Shown piece by piece: positions 46,480 through 56,978 of a DNA stretch of 64,000 bases (the stretch's first letter is position 1; each line of letters begins with the position of its first letter). The DNA comes from Candidatus Thiodiazotropha sp. (ex Monitilora ramsayi). Its GTDB lineage: Bacteria > Pseudomonadota > Gammaproteobacteria > Chromatiales > Chromatiaceae. The notes below the pieces were generated by a model that saw nothing but the letters and a program-made list of their open reading frames with translations, made no database searches and was not told where the DNA came from. The DNA is taken from the NCBI GenBank assembly GCA_025655595.1, contig JAHXIO010000006.1:372001-436000 (forward strand), read 5' to 3'. Made by a program: the position numbers and the translations under genes.

Positions 46480-46641
46480 CTGAATCGCAATCGGTTCAGA
46501 AACACAAAGCCATCGGACGAACAGGGTTTGTCCGGGGCGAAATACGCACACATATCGGCACGTGGGCCCGGGTGCCTTCCTGTAGGGAGGTCGGACCATG
46601 GGATATGTGGAGGTTACAACCCATACAATCAGGAGTCACTC
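46480..46641 (+). promoter_or_regulatory. Putative structured rpsB leader
   Basis: The predicted rpsB leader is long and contains complementary G/C-rich stretches (around 46561-46605: GGGCCCGGGTGCC, TGTAGGGAGGTC, TGTGGAGGTTACAACCCA). Autoregulation of rpsB-tsf by S2 through its leader is established in E. coli and related bacteria. That this leader folds into the same structure is inferred, not shown. Confidence 0.4.
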
Positions 46642-47391
46642 ATGAGTGAAGTATCTATGCGCCAGATGCTTGAGGCTGGCGTGCATTTCGGTCATCAGAC
46701 CCGTTATTGGAACCCCAAGATGGGTCCCTACATCTTTGGTCATCGCAACAAGATTCATATTGTGAATCTGGAGAAGACCCTCCCGCTGTTCAAAGATGCC
46801 ATGAATTTCGTCGGTTCCCTCTCTGCCAACGGTGGCAAAGTGCTGTTCGTGGGCACCAAGCGTGCTGCGCAGTCGGCGATCCGTGAAGAGGCTGAGCGTT
46901 GCGGCATGCCTTTCGTGAACCACCGCTGGCTTGGCGGCATGCTGACCAACTTCAAGACCATCAAACAGTCGATCAAGCGCCTGAAGGAGCTTGAGGCGAT
47001 GTTCGAGGATGGCAGCGTCGAGCAGCGCTTCAACAAAAAAGAGGCCTTGGGTCTGAGTCGTGAGCTCGAGAAGCTTGAGCGCAGCCTGGGCGGCATCAAG
47101 AATATGAACGGATTGCCGGACGCCCTCTTTATCATCGACGTGGGCCACGAGAAGAACGCAGTGGCTGAGGCCCGCAAACTGGGTGTTCCCGTCATTGGCG
47201 TTGTGGATACCAATAATGAGCCAGATGATATCGATTATGTGATTCCGGGCAACGACGATGCCATTCGTGCCATCCAGCTCTATGTGCAGGGTGCTTCGGC
47301 GGCCATTCTTGAAGGCCGGACCAGTGCGGCTCAATCGGTCGCAAGTGACGGTGGAGAAGAGTTTGTCGAGGTGTCGGAAGACGCCTCCTGA
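46642..47391 (+). CDS. rpsB: 30S ribosomal protein S2
   Basis: A 249-residue ribosomal protein with all family blocks: [70 protein letters not shown] and [25 protein letters not shown]. The start at 46642 has AGGAG six bases upstream. It heads the translation/envelope gene block; a hairpin lies between it and tsf. Confidence 0.98.
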   Translation: MSEVSMRQMLEAGVHFGHQTRYWNPKMGPYIFGHRNKIHIVNLEKTLPLFKDAMNFVGSLSANGGKVLFVGTKRAAQSAIREEAERCGMPFVNHRWLGGMLTNFKTIKQSIKRLKELEAMFEDGSVEQRFNKKEALGLSRELEKLERSLGGIKNMNGLPDALFIIDVGHEKNAVAEARKLGVPVIGVVDTNNEPDDIDYVIPGNDDAIRAIQLYVQGASAAILEGRTSAAQSVASDGGEEFVEVSEDAS

Positions 47392-47422
47392 TCCGCTCGA
47401 AGTGAGCTGGCAAGTATTGAGT

Positions 47423-47456
47423 GGGCCGGACATCGGTATCGTGCTGAATCCGGCCC
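47423..47456 (+). terminator. rpsB-tsf intercistronic hairpin
   Basis: GGGCCGGA (47423-47430) pairs perfectly with TCCGGCCC (47449-47456) across an 18-base loop in the 105-base rpsB-tsf gap. Only a weak T-rich stretch follows, so it looks like a partial terminator/attenuator or RNA-processing site that lowers tsf relative to rpsB. Confidence 0.5.
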
Positions 47457-47496
47457 TTCCCATTTACAGTTTGAGAAAACACAAAGGTAATTAGTC

Positions 47497-48381
47497 ATGG
47501 CGATTACAGCCGCTCTGGTTAAGGAACTGCGCGAGCGTACCGGCGCAGGCATGATGGAGTGCAAAAAGGCACTGGTCGAGACTGATGGCGATATCAATCT
47601 CGCAATCGAAAATATGCGTAAATCCGGTCAGGCCAAGGCCGCGAAGAAAGCGGGCCGCATTGCAGCGGAAGGTGTCATTGTGCTCAGTTTTAACGATGAC
47701 AGCAGTCAGGCCGCGATGGTCGAAGTCAACTGCGAGACCGATTTCGTCGGTAAGGACGACAATTTCACCTCTTTCGCCGGTGCTGTGGCGGACCGGGTGC
47801 TGGCAGGTGGTGCGGATGACGTCCCCGCTTTGATGGACCTGCCCCTGCACGAGGGAGAGGATACCACCGTCAATCAGGCCAGAGAGGCGCTGATCTCAAA
47901 GCTTGGTGAGAATATGAACGTACGCCGCTTTTCCCGTTTCGAAGCCAATGGCGGCAAGCTGGTCAGCTATCGTCATGGTGTCAGAATAGGTGTGGTGTTG
48001 GAACTCGAAGGTGGTGACGAGGAGCTGGGCAAGGATCTGGCGATGCACATTGCCGCAACCAACCCGGTCTGTCTGTCGGAGGATGAGATGCCTCAGGACC
48101 TGCTCGATAAAGAGCGGGAGATCGTTGCTGCGCAGGCCAAGGAGAGTGGTAAGCCGGACAATATCATCGAGAAGATGGTGGAAGGTCGCATGCGAAAGTT
48201 CCTGGCGGAGAACACCTTACTGGGACAAGCCTTCGTGAAGGATCCGGATACCACAGTGGCTAAACTGCTCAAGGGTCGCGACGCCAAACTGGTACAGTAC
48301 CAGCGATTTGAAGTCGGCGAGGGTATCGAGAAAAAGCAGGAGAACTTCGCCGAAGAGGTGATGGCTCAGGCAAAAATGTAA
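47497..48381 (+). CDS. tsf: Elongation factor Ts
   Basis: A 294-residue nucleotide-exchange factor for EF-Tu. The N-terminal UBA-like module ([36 protein letters not shown]) and the TDFVGKD contact motif in [15 protein letters not shown] are intact, followed by the dimerisation domain and C-terminal module. The length is typical of proteobacteria. It follows rpsB. Confidence 0.98.
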   Translation: MAITAALVKELRERTGAGMMECKKALVETDGDINLAIENMRKSGQAKAAKKAGRIAAEGVIVLSFNDDSSQAAMVEVNCETDFVGKDDNFTSFAGAVADRVLAGGADDVPALMDLPLHEGEDTTVNQAREALISKLGENMNVRRFSRFEANGGKLVSYRHGVRIGVVLELEGGDEELGKDLAMHIAATNPVCLSEDEMPQDLLDKEREIVAAQAKESGKPDNIIEKMVEGRMRKFLAENTLLGQAFVKDPDTTVAKLLKGRDAKLVQYQRFEVGEGIEKKQENFAEEVMAQAKM

Positions 48382-48488
48382 GCTGAACCGGCCATGGACG
48401 GCTGAATCCAGCTCATCGATCTACAAGACCTGACTTTCACTACCGTTTATAATCTCGCCTAACGACGAAAACCAGAGAATCGAACTCA

Positions 48489-49202
48489 ATGAGCCAACCG
48501 ATCGCCCAACGCATTCTGCTCAAACTCAGCGGTGAAGCGTTGATGGGAGATGACGATTTCGGCATCAACCCCGACATCATGCAGCGTGTGGCCGGGGAGA
48601 TCCGCGATCTGGTAGAGGCGGGAATTCAGGTGGGCTTGGTCATTGGCGGTGGGAATATCTTTCGTGGTGCCGGTTTGGCCCAAGGCGGCCTGGACCGGGT
48701 GCGCGGTGATCATATGGGCATGCTGGCGACAGTCATGAACTCCCTGGCCATGCAGGATGCCTTGGATAAAGCAGGAGTGGCTGCCAATGTGATGTCCGCA
48801 CTGGACATGCCGGATGTCTGTGACACTTTCACCGCACGCGAAGCCCGACAACTGCTTTCTCTGGGGCGAGTGGTGATCCTGGCTGCAGGGACGGGCAACC
48901 CCTACTTTACGACCGACTCGGCAGCCAGTCTTCGTGCGGTCGAAATCAACGCGGACCTGATGATCAAGGCGACCAAGGTCAATGGTGTCTACTCTGCGGA
49001 TCCGGTGAGTGATCCGGATGCGGTCTTCTATCCGACACTGTCCTACGATCGGGCATTGGCGGAAAACCTGCAGGTGATGGATGCAACGGCCATCGTGCTC
49101 TGCCGGGATAACGGTATGCCGTTGCGCATTATGAACATTAATGATTCCGGTGCTCTCATGCGGTTGATGCATGGCGAGACTATCGGCTCTCTGGTGGAAT
49201 AG
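48489..49202 (+). CDS. pyrH: UMP kinase
   Basis: A 237-residue amino-acid-kinase-fold enzyme phosphorylating UMP to UDP. Motifs are [42 protein letters not shown] and the uridine-binding [11 protein letters not shown]. The 107-base gap from tsf contains a perfect TATAAT (48448-48453) with only a weak -35 match, so an internal promoter is possible. Confidence 0.98.
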   Translation: MSQPIAQRILLKLSGEALMGDDDFGINPDIMQRVAGEIRDLVEAGIQVGLVIGGGNIFRGAGLAQGGLDRVRGDHMGMLATVMNSLAMQDALDKAGVAANVMSALDMPDVCDTFTAREARQLLSLGRVVILAAGTGNPYFTTDSAASLRAVEINADLMIKATKVNGVYSADPVSDPDAVFYPTLSYDRALAENLQVMDATAIVLCRDNGMPLRIMNINDSGALMRLMHGETIGSLVE

Positions 49203-49212
49203 GGCGAGTGAG

Positions 49213-49770
49213 ATGATCGACGATATTAAAAGCGATGCTGCGACCCGTATGGGTAAGAGTGTGGAATCTCTGGTGCATGAACTGGCCAAAGTACGTACCG
49301 GCAGGGCGCACGCCAGCCTGCTGGACCACATCCGTGTGGATTACTACGGTTCCGAGGTGCCGCTCAGCCAGGTGGCGAATATCAATACCGAGGATGCCCG
49401 GACTTTGACCGTCACACCTTGGGAGAAGACCATGGTGGCGGTTATCGAGAAGGCGATCATGACCTCAGACCTGGGGCTCAATCCCATGAGCGCAGGCACA
49501 GTGATCCGTGTGCCTATGCCGCCGCTGACGGAAGAGCGACGTAAAGACCTGATTCGCGTGGTGCGGCATGAGGCTGAAGGGGCTAAGGTGGCAGTGCGAA
49601 ATATTCGCCGTGATGCCAATCATAACCTCAAGGAACTGGTCAAGGATAAGGTGATCTCTGAAGATGACGAACGTCGCGGTCAGGAGATCATTCAGAACCT
49701 GACAGACCAACACATCAAGGAAGTCGACGAGGTGCTGGAAGAGAAAGAGAAGGACCTGATGGAGATCTGA
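49213..49770 (+). CDS. frr: Ribosome recycling factor
   Basis: A 185-residue factor that splits post-termination ribosomes with EF-G. The family blocks [32 protein letters not shown] and [40 protein letters not shown] are complete. The start at 49213 (MIDDIKSDA) lies ten bases after the pyrH stop; the frame upstream overlaps pyrH and is spurious. Confidence 0.97.
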   Translation: MIDDIKSDAATRMGKSVESLVHELAKVRTGRAHASLLDHIRVDYYGSEVPLSQVANINTEDARTLTVTPWEKTMVAVIEKAIMTSDLGLNPMSAGTVIRVPMPPLTEERRKDLIRVVRHEAEGAKVAVRNIRRDANHNLKELVKDKVISEDDERRGQEIIQNLTDQHIKEVDEVLEEKEKDLMEI

Positions 49771-49817
49771 TCTTCAGGTTTATTCTGTCTATCACATCGC
49801 ATTTAATATCGGTCATC

Positions 49818-50588
49818 ATGACACAGGGGACTTCTCAGGAACCCGACCCGCACGGCAAGCAAGTGCCTCAGCATATCGCCGTGATCATGGATGGCAACGG
49901 CCGCTGGGCCAAGAGACGAGGCCTGCCCCGCTACGCCGGACACCCAGTGGGGGTGGAAGCAGTTCGCCGAATCGTTGAGGCATGTGTGGAGCGGGGGATC
50001 TCAGTGCTTACCCTGTTTGCTTTCTCCAGCGAAAATTGGCGCCGGCCTCAGAAAGAGGTCAGTCTGATCATGGATCTCTTCATCCGCTCACTAAAAAAGG
50101 AGGCGCGCAGGTTGCACCGTAATGGTGTCAAATTACGTGTGATAGGTGATCGCAAGGCCTTTTCCGACACGCTTCAGAGGCAGATACACGAGGTTGAGAG
50201 TCTCACTGAGGGGAATACCGGACTAACTTTGCAGGTAGCCGCTAACTACGGGGGGCAGTGGGATATCGTTCAAGCCGCCAGGCGGTTGGCACAACGGGTG
50301 CACGAGGGAGATCTGCTTCCAGAACAGATCAGCGAATCACTGTTTGATGAGACGCTCAGCTTTCCCGATCTGCCGAATCCCGATCTCTTTATCCGTACCG
50401 GCGGTGAGAAACGCATCAGTAACTTTCTACTCTGGCAGTGTGCCTATACGGAACTCTATTTCACCGACATCCTATGGCCAGACTTCGATAGTGCCGCACT
50501 GGATGCCGCATTGGCTGATTTTTCCAACCGGCAACGACGTTTTGGTCGTACCGGCGACCAGGTAAGGGATCAGGCCGAGGCCTCCTGA
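49818..50588 (+). CDS. uppS: Isoprenyl transferase (undecaprenyl diphosphate synthase)
   Basis: A 256-residue cis-prenyltransferase making the lipid carrier for peptidoglycan and O-antigen. The catalytic loop is HIAVIMDGNGRWAKRRGLPRYAGH, and the C-terminal substrate-binding blocks are PDLFIRTGGEKRISNFLLWQ and AYTELYFTDILWPDF. The length is normal. It lies 47 bases after frr and eight bases before cdsA. Confidence 0.96.
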   Translation: MTQGTSQEPDPHGKQVPQHIAVIMDGNGRWAKRRGLPRYAGHPVGVEAVRRIVEACVERGISVLTLFAFSSENWRRPQKEVSLIMDLFIRSLKKEARRLHRNGVKLRVIGDRKAFSDTLQRQIHEVESLTEGNTGLTLQVAANYGGQWDIVQAARRLAQRVHEGDLLPEQISESLFDETLSFPDLPNPDLFIRTGGEKRISNFLLWQCAYTELYFTDILWPDFDSAALDAALADFSNRQRRFGRTGDQVRDQAEAS

Positions 50589-50596
50589 AACTGTCA

Positions 50597-51418
50597 ATGC
50601 TGAAGCAGCGTGTCATCACAGCACTCATTCTTGCACCGCTGGTTATTGCTTCGGTTTTGTTTTTGCCGGGTGACCTGCTGGCATTGTTGTTGGCCATAGT
50701 GGTCGGATTCGGCGCTAGGGAGTGGGCGACACTCAGTGGTATCTCACATCCCTTCGGACAGTGGTTCTATAGCCTCGCAGTGCTCCTTGTGATGCTGGTC
50801 AGTTACCTCGTTCTGCCACCAGTATGGATCCGCTGGGTGGTGGGTCTCAGTGTGGTCTGGTGGGTCTTGGCGCTCTATCGGTTAAGTCGCTATCGAGGTG
50901 AGTCGGGAGTGACCCGTATCGAGCCGGCACGCCTGGTTGAGGGTTTCGTCGTGCTGGTGCCGGCCTGGTTGTCACTGGTTGTCATCCATCGTGCACCGGA
51001 GAACGGACCGGTGCTGCTGCTGTTTCTGCTGATTCTGATCTGGGGTGCCGACATCGGAGCCTATTTCGCGGGACACCGCTGGGGGCGCACCAAGCTTGCG
51101 CCTCTAGTAAGTCCGGGGAAGACCCGGGAGGGTGTCTACGGGGCCATGGCGAGTGCGCTGTTATGTGGACTGTTGCTTGTCTGGTGGTTCGATGCCGGGC
51201 CTTCTCAGGGAGCATGGTTGCTCTGTTTGTGTCTGGTGACGATGCTTTTCTCCGTTGTCGGTGATCTCTACGAGAGTCTCTTGAAGCGTCGCCGTGGCAT
51301 CAAAGACAGTGGCGTGTTGCTGCCGGGGCATGGCGGCATGATGGACAGGATCGACAGTCTGACGGCCGCAGTTCCTGTCTTTCTATTCGGCCTGATGCTT
51401 TTCGGAGAGGCAGGATGA
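50597..51418 (+). CDS. cdsA: Phosphatidate cytidylyltransferase
   Basis: A 273-residue inner-membrane enzyme forming CDP-diacylglycerol. It has about seven transmembrane helices. The C-terminal signature is [36 protein letters not shown], preceded by [11 protein letters not shown]. Its stop overlaps the dxr ATG by four bases (ATGA). Confidence 0.96.
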   Translation: MLKQRVITALILAPLVIASVLFLPGDLLALLLAIVVGFGAREWATLSGISHPFGQWFYSLAVLLVMLVSYLVLPPVWIRWVVGLSVVWWVLALYRLSRYRGESGVTRIEPARLVEGFVVLVPAWLSLVVIHRAPENGPVLLLFLLILIWGADIGAYFAGHRWGRTKLAPLVSPGKTREGVYGAMASALLCGLLLVWWFDAGPSQGAWLLCLCLVTMLFSVVGDLYESLLKRRRGIKDSGVLLPGHGGMMDRIDSLTAAVPVFLFGLMLFGEAG

Positions 51419-52593
51419 AAGGGATTACCGTACTTGGCTCTACCGGATCCATCGGCATCAGCACGCTGGATGTCATTGCGCGCCATCCCGATCGATACCG
51501 GGTAGAAGCCTTGACAGCCAATAGCGATGTGGAGGGTATACTCAGCCAGTGTGCGCGCTTCAGGCCGAAAGTGGCGGTGATGGCGGATGAGGAGGCTGGT
51601 CGTCGTCTGGCCAAGCGTCTGTCCGATAAGGGGATTCCAACAGAGGTGTTGTGCGGGTTGCGCGGCTTGGAGACTGCCGCTGCCATGCCCGGTGCGGATT
51701 ATGTGATGGCTGCGATAGTTGGTGCTGCCGGGTTGCTGCCAGCACTGTCGGCCGTACGTGCCGGTAAGCGGGTATTGCTGGCCAACAAGGAGGCACTGGT
51801 GGTTGCCGGGCGGGTGTTCATGCAGGAGGCCAGAGAGCATGGTGCTGTGGTTCTGCCGATCGATAGTGAGCATAACGCTGTTTTCCAATGTCTCCCTGCG
51901 GGTGACGCAGGTGATCTTGAAGCCCGTGGCGTCAAACGGATACTGCTGACCGCCTCAGGCGGGCCGTTCCGCACCACACCCCTGGAGGCGTTGAAATCGG
52001 TCACCCCGTCGCAGGCCTGTGCCCATCCCAACTGGGAGATGGGACGCAAAATCTCGGTGGATTCAGCCACCATGATGAACAAAGGGCTGGAGGTGATCGA
52101 AGCTCACTGGCTGTTTCATGCCGCACCGGAGAGAATCCAGGTCGTACTGCATCCGCAAAGCGTGATTCACTCCATGGTCGAATATATTGATGGCTCGGTG
52201 CTCGCACAATTGGGTAATCCCGATATGCGTACACCCATCGCCCATGCGCTGGCTTGGCCAGACCGTATCGAATCCGGCGTGGACAGTCTCGATCTGTTTC
52301 AGGTCGCTCAACTCGATTTCGAGGCGCCGGACAGTCAGCGGTTTCCCTGCCTGGGTCTGGCATTCGAGGCGATTAAGGCAGGGGGCACGGCCCCCGCGAT
52401 ACTGAATGCTGCCAACGAGATTGCGGTAGCCGCGTTTCTCGACGAAAAAATACGCTTTACCGATATTGCAGCGGTTGTGGATGAAACTCTGCAGCAGTTG
52501 CCGGTGAGTCGTGCTGAGAGTCTGGACGGTCTGCTGAAAATCGATACCGAAGCCCGTGGGATAGCGGAACAACTGATCATGCGCAGGGTCTGA
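51415..52593 (+). CDS. dxr: 1-deoxy-D-xylulose-5-phosphate reductoisomerase
   Basis: A 392-residue NADPH enzyme of the MEP isoprenoid pathway. The nucleotide loop is [16 protein letters not shown], metal and substrate residues are in [12 protein letters not shown], and the flexible loop is [30 protein letters not shown]. The length is normal. It is translationally coupled to cdsA. Confidence 0.97.
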   Translation: MKGITVLGSTGSIGISTLDVIARHPDRYRVEALTANSDVEGILSQCARFRPKVAVMADEEAGRRLAKRLSDKGIPTEVLCGLRGLETAAAMPGADYVMAAIVGAAGLLPALSAVRAGKRVLLANKEALVVAGRVFMQEAREHGAVVLPIDSEHNAVFQCLPAGDAGDLEARGVKRILLTASGGPFRTTPLEALKSVTPSQACAHPNWEMGRKISVDSATMMNKGLEVIEAHWLFHAAPERIQVVLHPQSVIHSMVEYIDGSVLAQLGNPDMRTPIAHALAWPDRIESGVDSLDLFQVAQLDFEAPDSQRFPCLGLAFEAIKAGGTAPAILNAANEIAVAAFLDEKIRFTDIAAVVDETLQQLPVSRAESLDGLLKIDTEARGIAEQLIMRRV

Positions 52594-52614
52594 GACAGGG
52601 TTAGCGGGGTTTTT

Positions 52615-53979
52615 ATGGATTCACTACTCTTCACAATACTTTCTTTCATCGTTGCCCTGGCGATACTCATTGCCGTGCATGAGTTCGGTCACTTCTGGGT
52701 TGCCCGCAAACTGGGTGTGAAGGTGTTGCGTTTCTCCATTGGTTTCGGTCGGCCCCTCTGGAAGCGGGTGGGCAAGGTTGACGATACAGAATTTGTGGTT
52801 GCCGCCATCCCCCTGGGCGGTTACGTAAAGATGCTGGATGAGCGTGAGTCGCCGGTGGAGCCCGAAGAGCAGGCCCGTGCCTTCAATCGACAGTCTCTGC
52901 CGGTACGAAGTGCGATTGTGGTGGCGGGCCCGCTGTTCAATTTTATCTTTGCTATTTTCGCTTTCTGGTTGATTTTCGTTACTGGCGATACGGGGCTTAA
53001 ACCTCTGGTAGGTGAGGTGGCCGCCGACTCATTAGCCGAGCGTGCCGGCTTTCAGGTGGGAGATGAGGTGCTTGCTGTGGCCGGCGAACCGACAGCCTCC
53101 TGGGAAAATGTCGTCTATACCCTGCTGGCACAGTCTCTGGATCAGGATACGCTAGCGATCAGTGTTCGCAGTGAAACCGGCTATGAAGAGCAGCGCTGGT
53201 TGGAAACTCAGCGGCTGCAGGCATTGGCCGAGGATGGACAGGTACTGAAAAATATCGGGCTGACGCCCAGTTTGCCGGTGTTGCCGCCGGTGATAGGAGA
53301 GGTGATTCGCGGGGAACCGGCCGATCGGGCTGGACTTGTGTCGGGCGATAGAATCATCTCGGTCGATGGCGTAGCGGTGGAGAGCTGGAAACAGTGGGTT
53401 GAGTATGTACGTGAGCGTCCGGGAGAGAAGCTTTCCCTGACGATTGAAAGGGAAGGTCAAACCATCGATCTCTCCCTGACCACAGCGATCATGCAGGACG
53501 GTGACAAACCCTATGGGCGTATCGGTGCCGGCGTCGTCAGACCGGATGGGCTGATGGACGACTATCGTTCGGTCGTCCGTTACGGGCCGATTGATGCTCT
53601 CGGCCAGTCCGTTGAAAAGACCTGGGATCTGTCGGTCCTGATGCTGCGAATGCTTGGTAAAATGCTGGTTGGGGAGGTCTCCGTCAAGAACCTGAGCGGC
53701 CCCATCTCAATCGCTGATTCTGCCGGTAAATCGGCCAGCTACGGTGCGGTCTATTTCATTAAATTTCTTGCAGTGGTCAGTATCAGTCTCGGCGTGCTCA
53801 ATCTGCTGCCGATCCCGATACTGGACGGGGGACATCTCTTCTTTTTCCTTATTGAGGCCATCAAGGGCAGTCCTCTGTCCGAACGGTTCATGGAACAGGG
53901 GCAGAAGATTGGTCTGTTGATCCTCTTGGGTATTATGTCTCTCGCCTTCTATGTCGATCTGAATCGTTTTTTCGGCTAG
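52615..53979 (+). CDS. rseP: Site-2 protease RseP
   Basis: A 454-residue intramembrane zinc metalloprotease that cleaves RseA in the sigmaE response and clears signal-peptide remnants. HEFGH (H22, E23, H26) lies in the first helix and the third ligand in NLLPIPILDGGH near the C-terminus. Two PDZ domains lie between (about residues 115-200 and 205-290). It sits 21 bases after dxr. Confidence 0.96.
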   Translation: MDSLLFTILSFIVALAILIAVHEFGHFWVARKLGVKVLRFSIGFGRPLWKRVGKVDDTEFVVAAIPLGGYVKMLDERESPVEPEEQARAFNRQSLPVRSAIVVAGPLFNFIFAIFAFWLIFVTGDTGLKPLVGEVAADSLAERAGFQVGDEVLAVAGEPTASWENVVYTLLAQSLDQDTLAISVRSETGYEEQRWLETQRLQALAEDGQVLKNIGLTPSLPVLPPVIGEVIRGEPADRAGLVSGDRIISVDGVAVESWKQWVEYVRERPGEKLSLTIEREGQTIDLSLTTAIMQDGDKPYGRIGAGVVRPDGLMDDYRSVVRYGPIDALGQSVEKTWDLSVLMLRMLGKMLVGEVSVKNLSGPISIADSAGKSASYGAVYFIKFLAVVSISLGVLNLLPIPILDGGHLFFFLIEAIKGSPLSERFMEQGQKIGLLILLGIMSLAFYVDLNRFFG

Positions 53980-54135
53980 GCGGATGTAGCGGAATTAAAC
54001 TGCTAAGCGGGGGAAGTCTGTACCCTCAAGGGCGAAGATCCCTTATACTTACGCGCTGTGTCGCTCACCGGTATGGATGGGCATGGCGGTTGCCGGGCAA
54101 TAAATAACAACTTATATACTGAAAGTTACCACTAA

Positions 54136-56427
54136 ATGTTCTCACTCGTCCGATCTTCCGCCGTCACCTTGTTGCTGTTTCTGGGACTGGCGACTTCACA
54201 GGTCTGGGCGTTCGTGGTTGAGGATATCCGGGTCGAGGGACTGCAGCGTATCTCGGCCGGCACGGTATTCAACTATCTTCCGGTAAAAACTGGGGATGAG
54301 GTCAACGCGGGTAACACTTCGCAGATTATTCGTACGCTCTTCAAAACCGGATTTTTTCAGGATGTCCGCCTTGAACGGGAAGGCGATGTGCTTGTTGTTT
54401 TTGTCCGTGAGCGGCCGGCCATTGCCGAGATCGAAATCACCGGAAACAAGGATCTCGAAACCGAACAGCTGCTGGCCGGGTTGAAGGATATCGGTCTGGC
54501 GGAAGGCCGGGTCTTCAAACGTGCGCTGTTGGATAAGGTTGAGCAGGAGCTAAACCGGCAGTATTTTTCCCGCGGAAAGTACGGTGTGAGAATTACATCC
54601 ACGGTCACGCCACTGGAGCGCAATCGGGTGGGAATCCAGATCGAGATTTCCGAAGGGCTCACCGCCCGCATCAAACGAATCAACCTGATCGGTAATCACA
54701 GTTTTGATGATGATGAGTTACTGGATGACTTTGAGTTGGGTATCCCGGCCTGGTATGCATTCTTTTCCAGCAAGGACAAATACTCCAAACAGGCATTGGG
54801 CGGCGATCTTGAAACCTTGCGATCGTTCTACCTTGATCGGGGGTATATTGATTTCAAGATCTCCTCGACACAGGTCTCCATCACGCCTGATAAGAAGGAT
54901 ATCTACATCACCATTGCTGTTAACGAAGGTGAGGTGTTCACCCTGAACGACATCAAGCTGGCCGGTGATCTGGAACTGCCGCAGGAGGAGCTGTTCCCGT
55001 TGATTCATCTAAGACGTGGCGAAGTTTTCTCCCGCAAGAAACTGAGCGCCAGTGCCGAACGGCTGAACAGTAAATATTCGGATGCGGGTTATGCCTTCGC
55101 CAATGTGAACAGTATTCCCGATATCGATCGTGAAAACCTCACAGTCGGGATAACTTTTTTTGTCGATCCCGGCAAGCGGGTCTATGTCCGCTACATTAAC
55201 TTCAGCGGTAATGAAACCACACGCGATGAGGTTCTGCGACGGGAGATGCGGCAGATGGAGTCGGCGTGGTTCTCCGGAGAAAAAACCAAACTCTCCCGCA
55301 ACAGATTGCAGCGTCTAGGCTACTTCAGTGATGTGAGTGTCGAAACACCTGCGGTGCCGGGCAGTACAGACCTGGTAGATGTCAACATCAGTGTCACCGA
55401 AGCTGCCTCCGGCAGCCTGAGTGCAGGTGTCGGTTTCTCTCAGACCCAGGGACTGATTCTCAACGCCAGTATTACGCAGGATAACTTCCTGGGTAGCGGT
55501 AAACGCGTCAGTGCCGGCTTTGATACCAGTGATGCCACCAAGAAGCTCAGCATCGCCTATACCAACCCCTATTACACCATCGACGGTGTCAGCCGGGGTA
55601 TCGAGATGAGTTACCGTAAAACAGACTTCTCGGAGCTGAATATCTCCAGCTTCTCGACCGATGTGGGCAGGCTGGGTGTTAACTACGGCATTCCGCTGGC
55701 TGAATTCGATCGATTACGTTTCGGTATCGCCTACGAAGATACCCAGTTTTTTCTCGGTTCCGATCCCTCTCAGGAGATTATCGACTTCGAGGCAGCCAAC
55801 GGAGACCACTTCAAAGACCTGGAGGTATTCGGCAGCTGGATCCGGGACACCAGGGACCGGGCAATCTTTCCCAATCGGGGTGCACGCCAATCGATCACCA
55901 TGGAGGCCAACACTCCGGGCAGCGATCTGCAGTACTACCGCCTGACCTATCGCCACACCCGATACTTCCCGCTCACCAGCTCTCTGACGCTGATGATGAA
56001 TGGTGAACTGGGATACGGTGACGGTTTTGGAGAGGACGAATCACTGCCCTTCTTCCGTAACTTCTACGCGGGTGGTATCGGTACGGTGAGGGGGTTTGAG
56101 GAAAACACCCTGGGCCCGAAAGACTCAAAGAATGATGCTTTGGGAGCAAATTCCAAAGTTGTTGGTCAAATGGAGCTGATATTCCCGGTGTTCGGTGAGG
56201 ATTTTAAAGACACCGTACGTGCCGGTCTGTTTCTTGATGCCGGTAACGTGTTCGATATCGAGGGGGGAGAGAACTTCGAGTGGGATAAGATTAGAGTATC
56301 CACGGGACTAATGTTATCTTGGTTCTCCCCTGTAGGTGCACTCTCCTTCAGCCTGGGTTACCCCATTGTTGAGGAGGATGGTGACACGACCGAGAAATTT
56401 CAGTTCAGAATTGGTGGCGGCTTTTAG
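54136..56427 (+). CDS. bamA: Outer membrane assembly factor BamA
   Basis: A 763-residue Omp85 protein. The signal peptide (about residues 1-22) is followed by five POTRA domains (about 25-420; first VEDIRVEGLQRISAGTVFNYLPVKTGD) and a 16-strand barrel ending in F (FRIGGGF). The barrel lid motif reads VRGF (TVRGFEENTLGP). It inserts outer-membrane beta-barrels. The 156-base gap after rseP may hold a promoter. Its partner skp follows. Confidence 0.97.
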   Translation: MFSLVRSSAVTLLLFLGLATSQVWAFVVEDIRVEGLQRISAGTVFNYLPVKTGDEVNAGNTSQIIRTLFKTGFFQDVRLEREGDVLVVFVRERPAIAEIEITGNKDLETEQLLAGLKDIGLAEGRVFKRALLDKVEQELNRQYFSRGKYGVRITSTVTPLERNRVGIQIEISEGLTARIKRINLIGNHSFDDDELLDDFELGIPAWYAFFSSKDKYSKQALGGDLETLRSFYLDRGYIDFKISSTQVSITPDKKDIYITIAVNEGEVFTLNDIKLAGDLELPQEELFPLIHLRRGEVFSRKKLSASAERLNSKYSDAGYAFANVNSIPDIDRENLTVGITFFVDPGKRVYVRYINFSGNETTRDEVLRREMRQMESAWFSGEKTKLSRNRLQRLGYFSDVSVETPAVPGSTDLVDVNISVTEAASGSLSAGVGFSQTQGLILNASITQDNFLGSGKRVSAGFDTSDATKKLSIAYTNPYYTIDGVSRGIEMSYRKTDFSELNISSFSTDVGRLGVNYGIPLAEFDRLRFGIAYEDTQFFLGSDPSQEIIDFEAANGDHFKDLEVFGSWIRDTRDRAIFPNRGARQSITMEANTPGSDLQYYRLTYRHTRYFPLTSSLTLMMNGELGYGDGFGEDESLPFFRNFYAGGIGTVRGFEENTLGPKDSKNDALGANSKVVGQMELIFPVFGEDFKDTVRAGLFLDAGNVFDIEGGENFEWDKIRVSTGLMLSWFSPVGALSFSLGYPIVEEDGDTTEKFQFRIGGGF

Positions 56428-56446
56428 CCACTTTAGGAGTGAGTGA

Positions 56447-56962
56447 GTGAAATATCTAAGAACCTGTCTCTTTATATTGCCATTGCTGTTATTGATGCCC
56501 GGCTCCATCATGGCCGAGGAGTATCGGATCGCCTTCGTCAATGCCACCAAGGTGTTCGAAGAGTCGCCACAGTACAAAGCGGCAAGAGATCGGCTGCAGA
56601 CCGAATTTTCCCGTCGTGAAAAGGAACTTCTGTCAAGTCAGAAGCAACTCAAGAAGCTGGAAGAGAAACTGCAACGTGACGGTTCCGTCATGAGTGAATC
56701 GGAGGTTAAACGGCTTGAACGGGATATTCTCAATCGTAGCCGTAAGCTGAAAAACGCACAGACCGAATTCCGTGAGGACCTCAACCTGCGTCAGAATGAG
56801 GAGTTCAAAAAGCTTCGCCAACAGGTACGTGAGGTGATTCAGGAGGTGGGTAAAGCGGAGAAAATAGACCTGATCGTCTCGGATGGGGTGGTCTACTTCA
56901 GCAAGAAAATAGATATTTCCGATCTGGTGCTGGAGAAACTCAGGCAACTCAAGGCCGAGTAG
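56447..56962 (+). CDS. skp: Periplasmic chaperone Skp (OmpH)
   Basis: A 171-residue periplasmic chaperone. It has a signal peptide (about residues 1-24) and a small beta core (YRIAFVNATKVFEESPQYKAA ... IDLIVSDGVVYFSKKIDISDLVLEKL). Between these lie two long charged coiled-coil arms (residues about 45-125). It escorts outer-membrane proteins to BamA. The start is GTG at 56447, with AGGAG nearby. Confidence 0.94.
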   Translation: MKYLRTCLFILPLLLLMPGSIMAEEYRIAFVNATKVFEESPQYKAARDRLQTEFSRREKELLSSQKQLKKLEEKLQRDGSVMSESEVKRLERDILNRSRKLKNAQTEFREDLNLRQNEEFKKLRQQVREVIQEVGKAEKIDLIVSDGVVYFSKKIDISDLVLEKLRQLKAE

Positions 56963-56978
56963 CCTCGGAGCAAGGGGT

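Noticed and set aside
53991-54022. GGAATTA...TCTGTA as a sigmaE promoter for bamA
   Set aside because: The -35 match is poor and the 19-base spacer is too long for sigmaE.
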